DNA of 64,000 bases from Nocardiopsis sp. YSL2 (GTDB lineage: Bacteria > Actinomycetota > Actinomycetes > Streptosporangiales > Streptosporangiaceae), in the NCBI RefSeq assembly GCF_030555055.1, contig NZ_JAMOAO010000001.1:310001-374000 (forward strand). The letters run 5' to 3'. Both the position numbers and the translations under genes were made by a program. Position 1 is the stretch's first letter. Each line of letters starts with the position of its first letter. The notes beneath the pieces were generated by a model that was not told where the DNA came from, did no database searches, and saw only the letters and a list, made by a program, of their open reading frames with translations. Shown here in pieces: positions 36,327 through 43,798 of the stretch.

Positions 36327-37276
36327 CGGGGATCACTCCCCTCGGGCGCCTTCTCGGCGGCCTCCGTGTCGGCTCCCGCGTCCTGGGCGGTGCGCTCGCG
36401 GCGCGAACGGAGCACGAACCTCGTCGCCGCGACCGACGCCACGAGCACGATCAGCGCCGCGGAGACGCCGATCCACAGGAAGCGCTGACCGTACTCGTCG
36501 ACGAATCCGGGCTCCCAGACACCGAAGTTGTCCACGATCTCGGAGGTGAAGGCCGCGATCATCGAGACGAACGACAGCACGATCGCGAGCAGGGCGAAGG
36601 CGGCGGTGCCGCGTTGGGCGAGCGGGACCGGGTGCCGGGGGTCGCGCGGCGCCAGGCCCAGCAGCGGCTCGATCCTGCCGTACAGGCGGGGCGCGAGCGC
36701 CATGGCGGGCAGGGCACCGAACAGCAGGCCGCTGATGAGCAGGTCCGTGGTGAACCCGATGCCCTCCAGGAGCAGGATGGACTGGGGCAGGCCCTCCACG
36801 TACTCGGCGTCGTCGACGCCCACCCACACCTTGCCGATGTCCACCACCGCGGAGAGCATCTTGTCCACGGTCACCGTGGTCAGGGCCGCCAGCAGCAGCT
36901 GCGGCCTGCGGCGGGGGTCGCGGACCAGGCAGCCGCCGATGTAGAGGCCGAGGAACATCTGGAGGTAGCCCTCCAGCTCACCGATCCCGGAGAAGTCCCC
37001 CATCAGCAGGTCGACGAAGACGATCTCGCCGAGCGGGGCTCCGAGCGCGGCGTAGAGCGGGTTGAACAGGGCGACCATGACGACGGGGACGAACGCCAGG
37101 TAGGAGACCGACAGTTCGACGGGCCCGATGGAGATCTCGGGGAGGACCTCGGTGACGATGTTGGCGAGGCCGAACAGGGTCATCGACAGGACGAAGACCA
37201 TCAGCTTCTGGCCGGAGGACAGTTCCGGGGGGCGGCGGGTGCCCAGGTTTCGGGACGGTGGCGTCGACGTGGACAT
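36323..37276 (-). CDS. ECF transporter substrate-binding (S) component, unknown specificity
   Basis: A 317-residue membrane protein from ATG 37276 (GAGAGG upstream). The N-terminal half has the five-to-six-helix S-component layout: LMVFVLSMTLFGLANIV, YLAFVPVVMVALFNPLYAALGAPLGEIVFVDL, and later helices. It is longer than most S components (about 190 residues), with an extra pair of helices and an acidic tail. The conserved APLGEIVFVDLLMG block recalls other uncharacterised actinobacterial S components. The ligand is not readable; a HAD phosphatase and a LacI regulator in the same locus suggest a phosphorylatable nucleoside, sugar or vitamin. Confidence 0.88.
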   Translation of the reverse strand: MSTSTPPSRNLGTRRPPELSSGQKLMVFVLSMTLFGLANIVTEVLPEISIGPVELSVSYLAFVPVVMVALFNPLYAALGAPLGEIVFVDLLMGDFSGIGELEGYLQMFLGLYIGGCLVRDPRRRPQLLLAALTTVTVDKMLSAVVDIGKVWVGVDDAEYVEGLPQSILLLEGIGFTTDLLISGLLFGALPAMALAPRLYGRIEPLLGLAPRDPRHPVPLAQRGTAAFALLAIVLSFVSMIAAFTSEIVDNFGVWEPGFVDEYGQRFLWIGVSAALIVLVASVAATRFVLRSRRERTAQDAGADTEAAEKAPEGSDPR

Positions 37277-37320
37277 GGCGGACCTCTCAGGGGTCGGGGG
37301 ATACGGTCGGGGCGGGGAGT

Positions 37321-39042
37321 TCAGGAGTGCTGGGGCAGGCCGACGGGGACCCACAGCTCCAGCAGGTCGTCCATCTCGTCGATGACGTGGGTGGGGCGCT
37401 CGTGCTCGACACCGGTCAGGGCGGCGTCGACGCGCTCGTCACTGGCGGAACCGCCGCGCACGATGACGGTCGTGCCGATCCCTCCGCGATGGGCGGCGGC
37501 GGTGTCGCGCCAGGGCTTGTCGCCGACGAACCAGCTGTGCGCGGGATCCGCGTCCAGCGCGGTGAGCGCCGAGGCGACGGTGGCGGGGTCGGGCTTGCGG
37601 CGGCCCAGCTCGTCGGAGTACACGTGCGCCCCGACGAGGTGGTCGACGCCGAAGCGGTCGAGCTCCTCGCGTACGGCCCGTCCGCAGACGGTGTTGGACA
37701 CGATGGCCACCGGGATCGCGTTGTCCTCGCAGAAGCGCAGAACCTCGGGCACGCCCCGGCGCATGCGGGCGTGGCTCTTGGCACGGGCGTACTCGACCAT
37801 GAGCTGCGCGGACTCGGCGTACAGGAAGTCCCTGACCCGCGGGGAGAGGTCGCGCCCGACGAACTCGCACCAGAACCGGCGGGGCGAGGTCTCCGGAACC
37901 GCGGCGTCCTCGGGGTGCTCGCCCTTCCACGCGCGGTAGCGGTCGCGTCCGGTGAGGACCGCCTCCAACACGGTGTCGGGTGTGAGTTCGTGCCCGGCCC
38001 GGCGCAGGCGGGCGGCGAGCCGTTCGGCGAAGGCGCGTTGGGCGTCGGGTGTGGGGGTGGAGTCCGCGATGACCCCGCCCTGGTCGAGCAGGAGCGCGGC
38101 GGGGAGCCGCGGGGCCTCGGAGCCGATGGTCCGGACCGCGCGCGGCCCGGATCCGGCGGCGCGGGGTCGCGCGCCCCCGGTGGCGCCCTCCTGCCCGTCC
38201 GGTTCGGGTGCTCCGGCCTGCTCCGCCGGGACGGCACCGACCGCCGGGAGGCTCTCGCGCAGGGGCGCGACCAGTCCTTCGGGGGTGTCGTAGACGGCGT
38301 CGGCCCTCACCCGCACGGGGTAGGGCGGGGTGTCGGTGTGGTGGTGGCGGGTGAGCAGGACCGCGGCCACCCCGGCCCGACGCCCGGCGACCACGTCGCG
38401 GTCCTGAGTGTCGCCCACGTACCAGCAGCGCTCGGGGTCGGTACCCAGGGCCCGTGCGGCCAGGGCGATCATCTCGGGGTGCGGCTTGCGGATGCCGACC
38501 TCGTCGGAGTACACCTGCACGCCGAAGTGGTCCTCGAGCCCGGCCTCCCGCAGGAGCGTGCGGTGGGAGCGGCCGGAGTGGGCGTTGGAGACCATGCCCA
38601 CCCGCACTCCCAGCTCGTCGGCGGTGGCCAGCAGCTCGCGCACGCCGGGGCGCACCTCGTGCTCGGACAGCAGTGTCGACATCCGGGCGAGCAGTTCCGA
38701 GGCGCTGCCCGCCAACACCTCGCGGACCGGGGCGTCCAGGTCCGAGGCCAGGAAGTCCGTCCAGATGGTGCGGTGGTCGAGTTCGACCGGTGTGAGACGG
38801 CGCCCAGCGGCGTTCTTCCAGTCCTTGAGTGCCGCGAGCCCGGCGTTGAGCGAAACGAGGAGGGTGTCGGCGCCCACGGTGTGTCCGGCGCGGGCGAGGA
38901 CCGTTTCCAGGTGGCGGGCGACGTCGGCGCGGCCCTCCGGGCGTTTGCGCGTCTGGAAGACCACGCCGCCGAAGTCCAGCAGCAGGGCTTCGGGGCGGTG
39001 GCGTAGTGCGGAGACGGCCGTGTCCAAGGGTTCCCCTGTCAT
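37321..39042 (-). CDS. Tandem HAD-family hydrolase (two HAD-IA domains in one chain)
   Basis: A 573-residue protein holding two complete HAD domains separated by a Pro/Ala-rich linker (about 265-310). Domain 1: LLLDFGGVVF (nucleophile Asp23), VSNAHSG, KPHPEM, VGDTQDRD. Domain 2: LLLDQGGVIAD, VSNTVCG, RKPDPAT, VGDKPWRD. In both the acid/base Asp at +2 is replaced by Gly (DFGG, DQGG), as in several DxGGV HAD-IA subgroups. It is the first gene of the ECF operon (44 bp before the S component), so it probably dephosphorylates the imported compound or a derivative. No good ribosome binding site precedes ATG 39042. Confidence 0.9.
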   Translation of the reverse strand: MTGEPLDTAVSALRHRPEALLLDFGGVVFQTRKRPEGRADVARHLETVLARAGHTVGADTLLVSLNAGLAALKDWKNAAGRRLTPVELDHRTIWTDFLASDLDAPVREVLAGSASELLARMSTLLSEHEVRPGVRELLATADELGVRVGMVSNAHSGRSHRTLLREAGLEDHFGVQVYSDEVGIRKPHPEMIALAARALGTDPERCWYVGDTQDRDVVAGRRAGVAAVLLTRHHHTDTPPYPVRVRADAVYDTPEGLVAPLRESLPAVGAVPAEQAGAPEPDGQEGATGGARPRAAGSGPRAVRTIGSEAPRLPAALLLDQGGVIADSTPTPDAQRAFAERLAARLRRAGHELTPDTVLEAVLTGRDRYRAWKGEHPEDAAVPETSPRRFWCEFVGRDLSPRVRDFLYAESAQLMVEYARAKSHARMRRGVPEVLRFCEDNAIPVAIVSNTVCGRAVREELDRFGVDHLVGAHVYSDELGRRKPDPATVASALTALDADPAHSWFVGDKPWRDTAAAHRGGIGTTVIVRGGSASDERVDAALTGVEHERPTHVIDEMDDLLELWVPVGLPQHS

Positions 39043-39125
39043 CGGTGGAGGTCGGTGTCAGGTCTGACGCTAGACACGGGGTCCGGACGCCGGGGGACAG
39101 TGGGGTGACCTGCGGGCAAACGAGC

Positions 39126-39139
39126 TTGGAACGTTCCAA
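39126..39139. promoter_or_regulatory. LacI-type operator between the HAD/ECF operon and lacI
   Basis: TTGGAACGTTCCAA is a perfect 14-bp palindrome with the central CG typical of LacI-family sites. It lies between the divergent starts at 39042 and 39192, where it could control both. Confidence 0.85.
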
Positions 39140-39191
39140 CATCGGGACCGTTCGTCCCGGAGACCCCTCCCGGGCACGGCACAATGACGGG

Positions 39192-40274
39192 GTGAGCACA
39201 CAACGGACGGGCCGCGCATCCGGGACCGGGCGGCGGGACAGGCGACCGACGATCGTGGACGTCGCGGCGGAGGCGGGGGTGTCCAAGTCCCTGGTGTCCC
39301 TGGCACTGCGCGGCGACGACAGGGTCGGCGCATCGGCGCGGGAGCGCATCCTGACGGCCGCCGAACGCCTGGGCTACCGCTCCAACACACTCGCCCGCAG
39401 CCTCGTGCAGGGCCGCACCATGATCCTGGGCGTCCTGCTCACCGACCTGGCCAACCCGTATCACACGGAGGTCGTGGCGGGAGTGGAGGAGTCCGCCGAC
39501 GCGGAGGGCTTCACCGTGCTGATGGCCCACGGGCAGCGGGACCGGCGCAGGCTGGGACGGCAGCTGGAATCCCTGCTCCAGCTCAACGTGGACGGTGTGG
39601 TGGTGATCAGCTCCTGGCTGGACCCGGCCGCGCTGACCGAGGCCGCCAAGCGCGCACCCGTGGTGATGGTGGGGCGCCCCACCACCTTCTCCCCCGGGGT
39701 GGACACCGTCGCCAACGACGACGAGGCCGGCGCCCGGGCCGCCGTCCTGCACCTGGCGGAGCTGGGCCACGAGCGCGTCGCCCACCTGGCCGGCACCGGG
39801 CGCCCGGCCTCGCGCGCACGGGATGAGGGCTACCGCGCCACCATGCGCGAACTCGGCCTGGGAGGCCGGACGGTGGTGCGCCCGATCGGCGACGACCCCC
39901 AGCAGCGCGCGCGGGCGGCGGCGGAGCTGCTGGAATCGGCCCGGCCGAGCGCGGTCCTGGCCGTCAACGACCTGGCCGCCCTGGCGCTGCTGGACCAGGC
40001 CCACGCCTCGGGGGTGCCCGTCCCGGAGGAGCTGTCCGTGGTCGGCTACGACAACACCGCCCTCGCCGAGACCGTGCGGCCCCGCCTGACCAGCGTGGAC
40101 CAGCCCCGACTGGTGATGGGGCGGCTCGCCGTGCGCCTGCTGCTGGAGCGGATGGGCGGGCGCACCGGGGACCGCCACGAGGTCCTGGCACCGCGCCTGG
40201 TCGTGCGAGCGTCCACGGGCCCCGCGGCCTCCGGCCCGGACGGCACGGAGGGGCGCCGCACGCGGACCCGCTGA
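39192..40274 (+). CDS. LacI family transcriptional regulator of the ECF/HAD locus
   Basis: A 360-residue repressor: HTH at residues 20-65 (TIVDVAAEAGVSKSLVSLALRG) with the LacI hinge helix (LARSLVQGRT), then a periplasmic-binding-like ligand domain (DLANPYHTEVVAGVEESA, VVGYDNTALAETVRPRLTSVDQP). GTG 39192 starts 6 bp after a possible -10 (CACAAT), suggesting a leaderless mRNA. It is divergent from the HAD/ECF operon with a perfect palindrome between, so it should control uptake of the ECF ligand. Confidence 0.92.
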   Translation: MSTQRTGRASGTGRRDRRPTIVDVAAEAGVSKSLVSLALRGDDRVGASARERILTAAERLGYRSNTLARSLVQGRTMILGVLLTDLANPYHTEVVAGVEESADAEGFTVLMAHGQRDRRRLGRQLESLLQLNVDGVVVISSWLDPAALTEAAKRAPVVMVGRPTTFSPGVDTVANDDEAGARAAVLHLAELGHERVAHLAGTGRPASRARDEGYRATMRELGLGGRTVVRPIGDDPQQRARAAAELLESARPSAVLAVNDLAALALLDQAHASGVPVPEELSVVGYDNTALAETVRPRLTSVDQPRLVMGRLAVRLLLERMGGRTGDRHEVLAPRLVVRASTGPAASGPDGTEGRRTRTR

Positions 40275-40334
40275 TCCCCGGCGGGACCGCACAGGTCGTG
40301 CCGCCCCGAGCCAGGGCCCCGATGTAGAGAATCA

Positions 40335-40363
40335 TTGACATGGAGTCATGCTTGTTTTACATT
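40335..40363 (+). promoter_or_regulatory. Strong consensus promoter of the DUF4386 gene
   Basis: TTGACA (40335-40340), a 17-bp spacer and TACATT (40358-40363) make an unusually good sigma-70-type promoter in an AT-rich patch, about 100 bp before the gene. Confidence 0.75.
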
Positions 40364-40370
40364 CCCTGGT

Positions 40371-40390
40371 ATGTCAAAGATGCTTTACAT
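40371..40390. promoter_or_regulatory. Inverted repeat downstream of the DUF4386 promoter
   Basis: ATGTCAAAG (40371-40379) and CTTTACAT (40383-40390) form an imperfect palindrome at about +2 to +21 of the predicted transcript; TTTACAT also occurs at 40356-40362 and TGACAT at 40336-40341. Placement just after the -10 fits an operator. Confidence 0.55.
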
Positions 40391-40466
40391 CGCGCGCCGC
40401 GGCGGCACACCGCCGCACACCCGGATCCGCTTCGCGTCACAGACATCCAGAGGACGGTGACGAGCG

Positions 40467-41186
40467 ATGGCCCCCTCGGTCCGCACCGCCCGGCTCACCG
40501 GGCTGGCCTACCTGGGCCTGGCCCTGACCGCGGTCATCGGCTCCCTGGTGCTCCGCCCCGGCCTCTACGTGGCCGGAGACCCCTCCGCCACCCTCGCCAA
40601 CCTCCTGGCCCATCAGGCGACCGCCCGGGGCGTCGTCGCCCTGGAGATCGGCGTCTCCCTCACCCAGGCACTCGTCGCGGTGCTGTTCTACCGGCTCTTC
40701 CGCTCCGTGGACGGCTTCGCCGCCGGAGCCGTAGCGGCCTTCGGCCTGGTCAACGCGACCATGATCCTCGTCAGCGCCGGCCTCCTGGGCACCGCGAACG
40801 CCGTCGCCTTCGACGCGGCGGGAGGAGCCGCCGCCACCGTGCAGCTCATGTACGTCATGAGCGAGCACATGTGGGCCGTGGCGGCGTTGTTCTTCGGCCT
40901 GTGGCTCCTGCCGATGGGCTGGCTCGCCCACCGCTCCCGGTGGATGCCCCGGCCGCTCGGCTGGTTCGTGATGGCGGGCGGAGCCGGCTACGTGCTCAAC
41001 TCCTTCGCCGGCCACCTCGCGCCGGACGCCACCGCGGTGACGAACGTCCTCCTGGTCCCGGCGGCGATCGGCGAACTGTGGATGATCGCCTACCTGCTGG
41101 TCCGGGGCGTGCGCCCGGGCACGGCTCCCCCGGAGCGGGTCGACATGGCCTCCCCCACCCCGGAGAACCGCTCCCACAAGCCCTGA
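40467..41186 (+). CDS. DUF4386 family membrane protein
   Basis: A 239-residue protein with six or so hydrophobic helices matching the DUF4386 layout: RTARLTGLAYLGLALTAVIGSL at the N terminus, GDPSATLANLLAHQATARG, FGLWLLPMGWLAHRSRWMPRPLGW and GAGYVLNSFAGHL. The family's function is unknown. ATG 40467 follows GAGGACG. It has its own strong promoter and operator-like repeats. It lies just outside the left end of the tRNA-Val-linked island. Confidence 0.88.
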   Translation: MAPSVRTARLTGLAYLGLALTAVIGSLVLRPGLYVAGDPSATLANLLAHQATARGVVALEIGVSLTQALVAVLFYRLFRSVDGFAAGAVAAFGLVNATMILVSAGLLGTANAVAFDAAGGAAATVQLMYVMSEHMWAVAALFFGLWLLPMGWLAHRSRWMPRPLGWFVMAGGAGYVLNSFAGHLAPDATAVTNVLLVPAAIGELWMIAYLLVRGVRPGTAPPERVDMASPTPENRSHKP

Positions 41187-41295
41187 CGGGCACCTGTTCG
41201 CACAGGGCAAGAACCGGGGATCGAGTGGCCCCTGGGCGAGCCGACTGCAACCTGGGGGGGGCGAAGCCCCACACCGGGCGCCTGGGGCCGCCCCC

Positions 41296-41367
41296 GAAGA
41301 AACGACGGAACGACCCGGCGAGCGCGGTCACGCGCGAGCAGGGTCGTTCCGGAGTGGGGTGGGCGCG
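41296..41367. repeat. 72-bp direct repeat, left copy (att-like)
   Basis: Identical to 43017-43088. It contains a hairpin (41307-41316 with 41341-41350) that in the right copy is the tRNA terminator, and ends with GGGCGCG, the tRNA acceptor end. Directly after it, at 41368-41386, lies a 19-bp stretch that recurs in degraded form at 41234-41252. Confidence 0.95.
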
Positions 41368-41601
41368 GGGCAAGCCAACTACAACCCTGCATGGCTCGCC
41401 GCCAAGCTCGAAGCCGTCCTTCGTGAGCTGCCCACAGCGACAACGCCCCTCCCCGAGCCCAGGAAGCCCGCGAAGAAGCCGGGCACCGCGAAGCGACTCA
41501 AGCCCCGGGAGATCGACGAGCTGATCGCCGCCTACCAGTCGAACGTCTGCGAGCCAGGAGAACGCTTCGGTACCACCCGGCAGACGGTGAGCGCCATCCT
41601 C
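41359..41601 (+). pseudogene. Truncated recombinase/resolvase-type HTH relic
   Basis: An open frame that starts inside the left repeat encodes ANYNPAWLAAKLEAVLRELP, a Pro/Lys linker, then KRLKPREIDELIAAYQSN and GERFGTTRQTVSAIL. The last part is the helix-turn-helix found at the C terminus of many actinobacterial recombinase-like and small HTH proteins (L.P.EIDELI.AY..G....LGERFG..R.TVS..L). After residue 81 the frame turns into unrelated low-complexity sequence, and within the HTH the usual GATVYEL is shortened. It is therefore a broken remnant of a mobile-element gene. Confidence 0.55.
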
Positions 41602-41882
41602 CCGCCCTCTCCTCACAGATGCGCGTGCCGACGTCCGCTGGGTTGGTGTCCTGCCGCCTTCGGCGGCTCATTCATCCCGGCCAGCGGGCCGCCAGCACTC
41701 GAGGGCCGCCCGGCATCGGCCAAGTACCACGATGACCGGCAAGGACGCAGCCGCGCGAAAGTTGCTCTCCTCCAGGGGACGTGACCGCTCTTGGCCTGTA
41801 CCTAAGCGCGAGACCTCTACCGATCCTTGTACACCGACGCCGTCAGGAGGTTACACTTATTACAGTTGATGAGGAGGATGAC

Positions 41883-42446
41883 ATGGCCGCAACACTGAAC
41901 AGAGTGGTGGAGGAGATCGCTCCGCCAGCTTCGGAAGAGCAGAGAGAAGCCGCTCGAACAGCCGTCAGCGAGATCCTCAGCGACACGGCACGGGTGATGC
42001 TGAGACTGCCTGGCGGAGTGGAGTACCGACTCGACAGAGACGAGCTGCGGGCCCTTCTGGCGATCGCCCTTGCCAGGGCGAACGGCCAGCGCGTCTCCGT
42101 CATCAGCCACGATGTGATGCTCAGCCCACAGCAGGCGGCCGAACTACTGGGTGTGTCCCGGCCCATGGTGTACCGCTTCATTGAGCGCGGCGATCTGCCC
42201 GCAACACGTGTGGGCACGCACTGGCGGCTGCAGACGGCGGACGTGCTCGCGCTGGCGGAGCGTCGAACGCGACTCGCCGACAGTGTTGACACCGGGCTCG
42301 ACCACGTTGCTCAGTCGATGGCCTCCTCCGACCAGGGAACCTCAGCCAGTGATGGGGCGAAGGAGAGCTGGCGTGCAGCCACTGCCGAGCAGAAAGAAGC
42401 CTCTCTGGAACGGGTACGTCGCAGGACGAGGAGCCGGAGTAGGTGA
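41883..42446 (+). CDS. HTH antitoxin with excisionase-type DNA-binding domain
   Basis: A 187-residue protein from ATG 41883 behind GAGGAGG. Residues 79-126 form a MerR/excisionase-type HTH (LSPQQAAELLGVSRPMVYRF...LPATRVGTHWRL). The N-terminal part (1-75) is a small helical region with PGGVEYRLDRDELRALL; the C terminus is polar and Arg-rich. Its stop overlaps the start of the PIN gene (GTGA), the usual arrangement of type II toxin-antitoxin operons, so it is read as the antitoxin and autoregulator. A weak promoter (TTGTAC 41827, TACACT 41852) precedes it. Confidence 0.85.
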   Translation: MAATLNRVVEEIAPPASEEQREAARTAVSEILSDTARVMLRLPGGVEYRLDRDELRALLAIALARANGQRVSVISHDVMLSPQQAAELLGVSRPMVYRFIERGDLPATRVGTHWRLQTADVLALAERRTRLADSVDTGLDHVAQSMASSDQGTSASDGAKESWRAATAEQKEASLERVRRRTRSRSR

Positions 42447-42982
42447 ACGATGGAGGCTCCCTGCTCGGTGTCGTACTGGACGCCAACGTCTATATCGACG
42501 CTGTGAGTGGCAACAACCTGGAGGTCCTCGGGGACCCGCTGGGGTTCGACGGCATACCGTCACTTCCTCCCCGGCGGGTGCACCCAAGCCTGCACGTCCT
42601 TGGAGTCATCCGTGACGGAGGGGTCCTGGGACGGGGGTATGCCTTGGAAGTCAGTGAGCACATCCTTGCCATGGTCGACCACAAGCTGATCGACACGGGG
42701 TGGGCGGAATCGGATGCGGACACCTATATCGATCTCATCTGCGACCTGGCTGAGCTGTCCGGAGGTGGCTACTACAGCGACGTCCCGCGGACGCAGCATG
42801 ACTGCGAGGACCCCGAGGACAATCTCATCCTCGATGTGGCCGCCTTCGCCGATGCATCTCTGATCGTCAGCAACGACAGCGACCTGCTCGTCCTGGGGCG
42901 CCCGAAGGGGTGGAAGGGGCGAGGCATCATCTCTCCCGCCGACTTCACCAAGCGAGCAGAAGCCGCGATGCGTTACAGGTGA
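42443..42982 (+). CDS. PIN-domain ribonuclease, probable toxin
   Basis: A 179-residue PIN protein. The four acidic positions are present: Asp13 (VVLDANVYID), Glu69 or Glu72 (ALEVSEH), Asp123/Asp126 (DCEDPEDNL) and Asp145/Asp147 (IVSNDSDLL), the set that binds the metal ion for RNA cleavage. It is translated from a GTG overlapping the antitoxin stop. It resembles the COG1569-like PIN toxins that pair with excisionase-type HTH antitoxins and not classical VapC. It appears intact, so the module may be functional. Confidence 0.87.
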   Translation: MNDGGSLLGVVLDANVYIDAVSGNNLEVLGDPLGFDGIPSLPPRRVHPSLHVLGVIRDGGVLGRGYALEVSEHILAMVDHKLIDTGWAESDADTYIDLICDLAELSGGGYYSDVPRTQHDCEDPEDNLILDVAAFADASLIVSNDSDLLVLGRPKGWKGRGIISPADFTKRAEAAMRYR

Positions 42983-43016
42983 GACCGTCACGCCGGAGCA
43001 ATCCCGCGTTCCCCCA

Positions 43017-43088
43017 GAAGAAACGACGGAACGACCCGGCGAGCGCGGTCACGCGCGAGCAGGGTCGTTCCGGAGTGGGGTGGGCGCG
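43017..43088. repeat. 72-bp direct repeat, right copy (overlaps tRNA-Val 3' end)
   Basis: Identical to 41296-41367. Its last 7 bases (43082-43088) are the acceptor strand of the tRNA-Val gene, and the rest is the tRNA's 3' flank with its terminator hairpin. Confidence 0.95.
43028..43071 (-). terminator. Terminator of tRNA-Val
   Basis: On the minus strand GGAACGACCC...GGGTCGTTCC (43071-43062 with 43037-43028) forms a 10-bp stem with a GC-rich, partly self-pairing loop, followed by a T-rich run CGTCGTTTCTTC. It begins 9 bp after the tRNA end. The same hairpin is duplicated at 41307-41350. Confidence 0.8.
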
Positions 43089-43154
43089 AAGGGACTCGAA
43101 CCCCTGACCTATTGCTTGTAAGGCAATTGCTCTAACCAGCTGAGCTACGCGCCC
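43081..43154 (-). tRNA. tRNA-Val, anticodon UAC
   Basis: The minus strand folds as a full 74-nt cloverleaf: acceptor GGGCGCG/CGCGCCC with discriminator A, D arm GCTC-loop-GAGC, anticodon arm ATTGC-CTTACAA-GCAAT (anticodon TAC), and T arm AGGGG-TTCGAGT-CCCTT. CCA is not encoded. Its 3' end forms part of the right direct repeat, and its 5' part overlaps the end of the peroxiredoxin gene. Confidence 0.96.
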
Positions 43155-43671
43155 CTGCGTCGCGGATGATCATACCGTCTCGCGGCGGTCGGCGCGTCCC
43201 GGTTTCCTCCGCCAGGGCACGGGACCGGGCGAGGTACGCGCGCACGTCGCGCGGCTCGGCCGCGCCGGTGAGCACGCTCCAGCGCACGGTCCCCTCGGGG
43301 CCGACCAGGAAGGTGCCGCGGCGGGCGACGCCGCGGTCGGCGTCGAAGACCCCGTAGTCCTGCGCCACACGTCCGTGCGGCCAGAAGTCCGACAGCAGCC
43401 GGAAGGGGAAGTCCTCGGCGTCGGACCAGGTCCGCAGCGAGAACACCGAGTCCACCGACACCGCCAGGACCGTGGTGCCCAGGGCGGCGAACTCCGCGTG
43501 GTGCCGTCGCAGATCGGCCAGTTCGCCCGCGCAGACCCCGGAGAAGGCCAGCGGGTAGAAGACGAGCAGCACCGGGCCGCCGCGCAGCTCCGAGAGGACG
43601 GCGGGGCTTCCGTGCTGGTCGCGCAGCGAGAAGTCGGGCGCGGTGGCGCCCTCGGGGATCGGGTGGGTCAT
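43132..43671 (-). CDS. Peroxiredoxin, AhpE-like (one-Cys type)
   Basis: A 179-residue thiol peroxidase: peroxidatic Cys47 in FYPLAFSGVCAGE, partner Arg in the PHGRVAQDYGVF segment, and the thioredoxin fold. No second Cys is seen, as in AhpE. It reduces H2O2, peroxynitrite or organic peroxides in the cytoplasm. The start ATG 43671 fits the family N terminus. Odd: the frame runs into the tRNA-Val gene and ends at TAG inside its D-loop, so the last residues (GARSSAG) are encoded by the tRNA 5' half. Confidence 0.93.
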   Translation of the reverse strand: MTHPIPEGATAPDFSLRDQHGSPAVLSELRGGPVLLVFYPLAFSGVCAGELADLRRHHAEFAALGTTVLAVSVDSVFSLRTWSDAEDFPFRLLSDFWPHGRVAQDYGVFDADRGVARRGTFLVGPEGTVRWSVLTGAAEPRDVRAYLARSRALAEETGTRRPPRDGMIIRDAGARSSAG

Positions 43672-43798
43672 CCTCGGTCCGTGTTCGTCGGGGCAGGCCG
43701 TTGACGGCGGCCGTCGTTCGACGGACGCCCCTCAGCGCCGCGCGTCCCGTGGTCGGACGCGCGGCACCGGATGCCTCACCCTGTGCGGGTGGTGCCCG

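Larger units (their letters stand above)
41296..43088. mobile_element. tRNA-Val-linked island bounded by 72-bp direct repeats, carrying a toxin-antitoxin pair
   Basis: A perfect 72-bp sequence occurs at 41296-41367 and 43017-43088 in the same orientation, 1721 bp apart. The right copy includes the last 7 acceptor-stem bases of tRNA-Val and its terminator; the left copy has the same without a tRNA. Between them lie a truncated recombinase-type HTH, an HTH antitoxin gene and a PIN toxin gene, with more mixed codon use than the chromosome. This fits integration, or a duplication, at a tRNA 3' end. No integrase gene is present, so it cannot move by itself. Confidence 0.65.

Noticed and set aside
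41187..41882. Search for an integrase or transposase gene in the island.
   Set aside because: Only a truncated HTH relic is found; no tyrosine or serine recombinase catalytic motif is visible on either strand.
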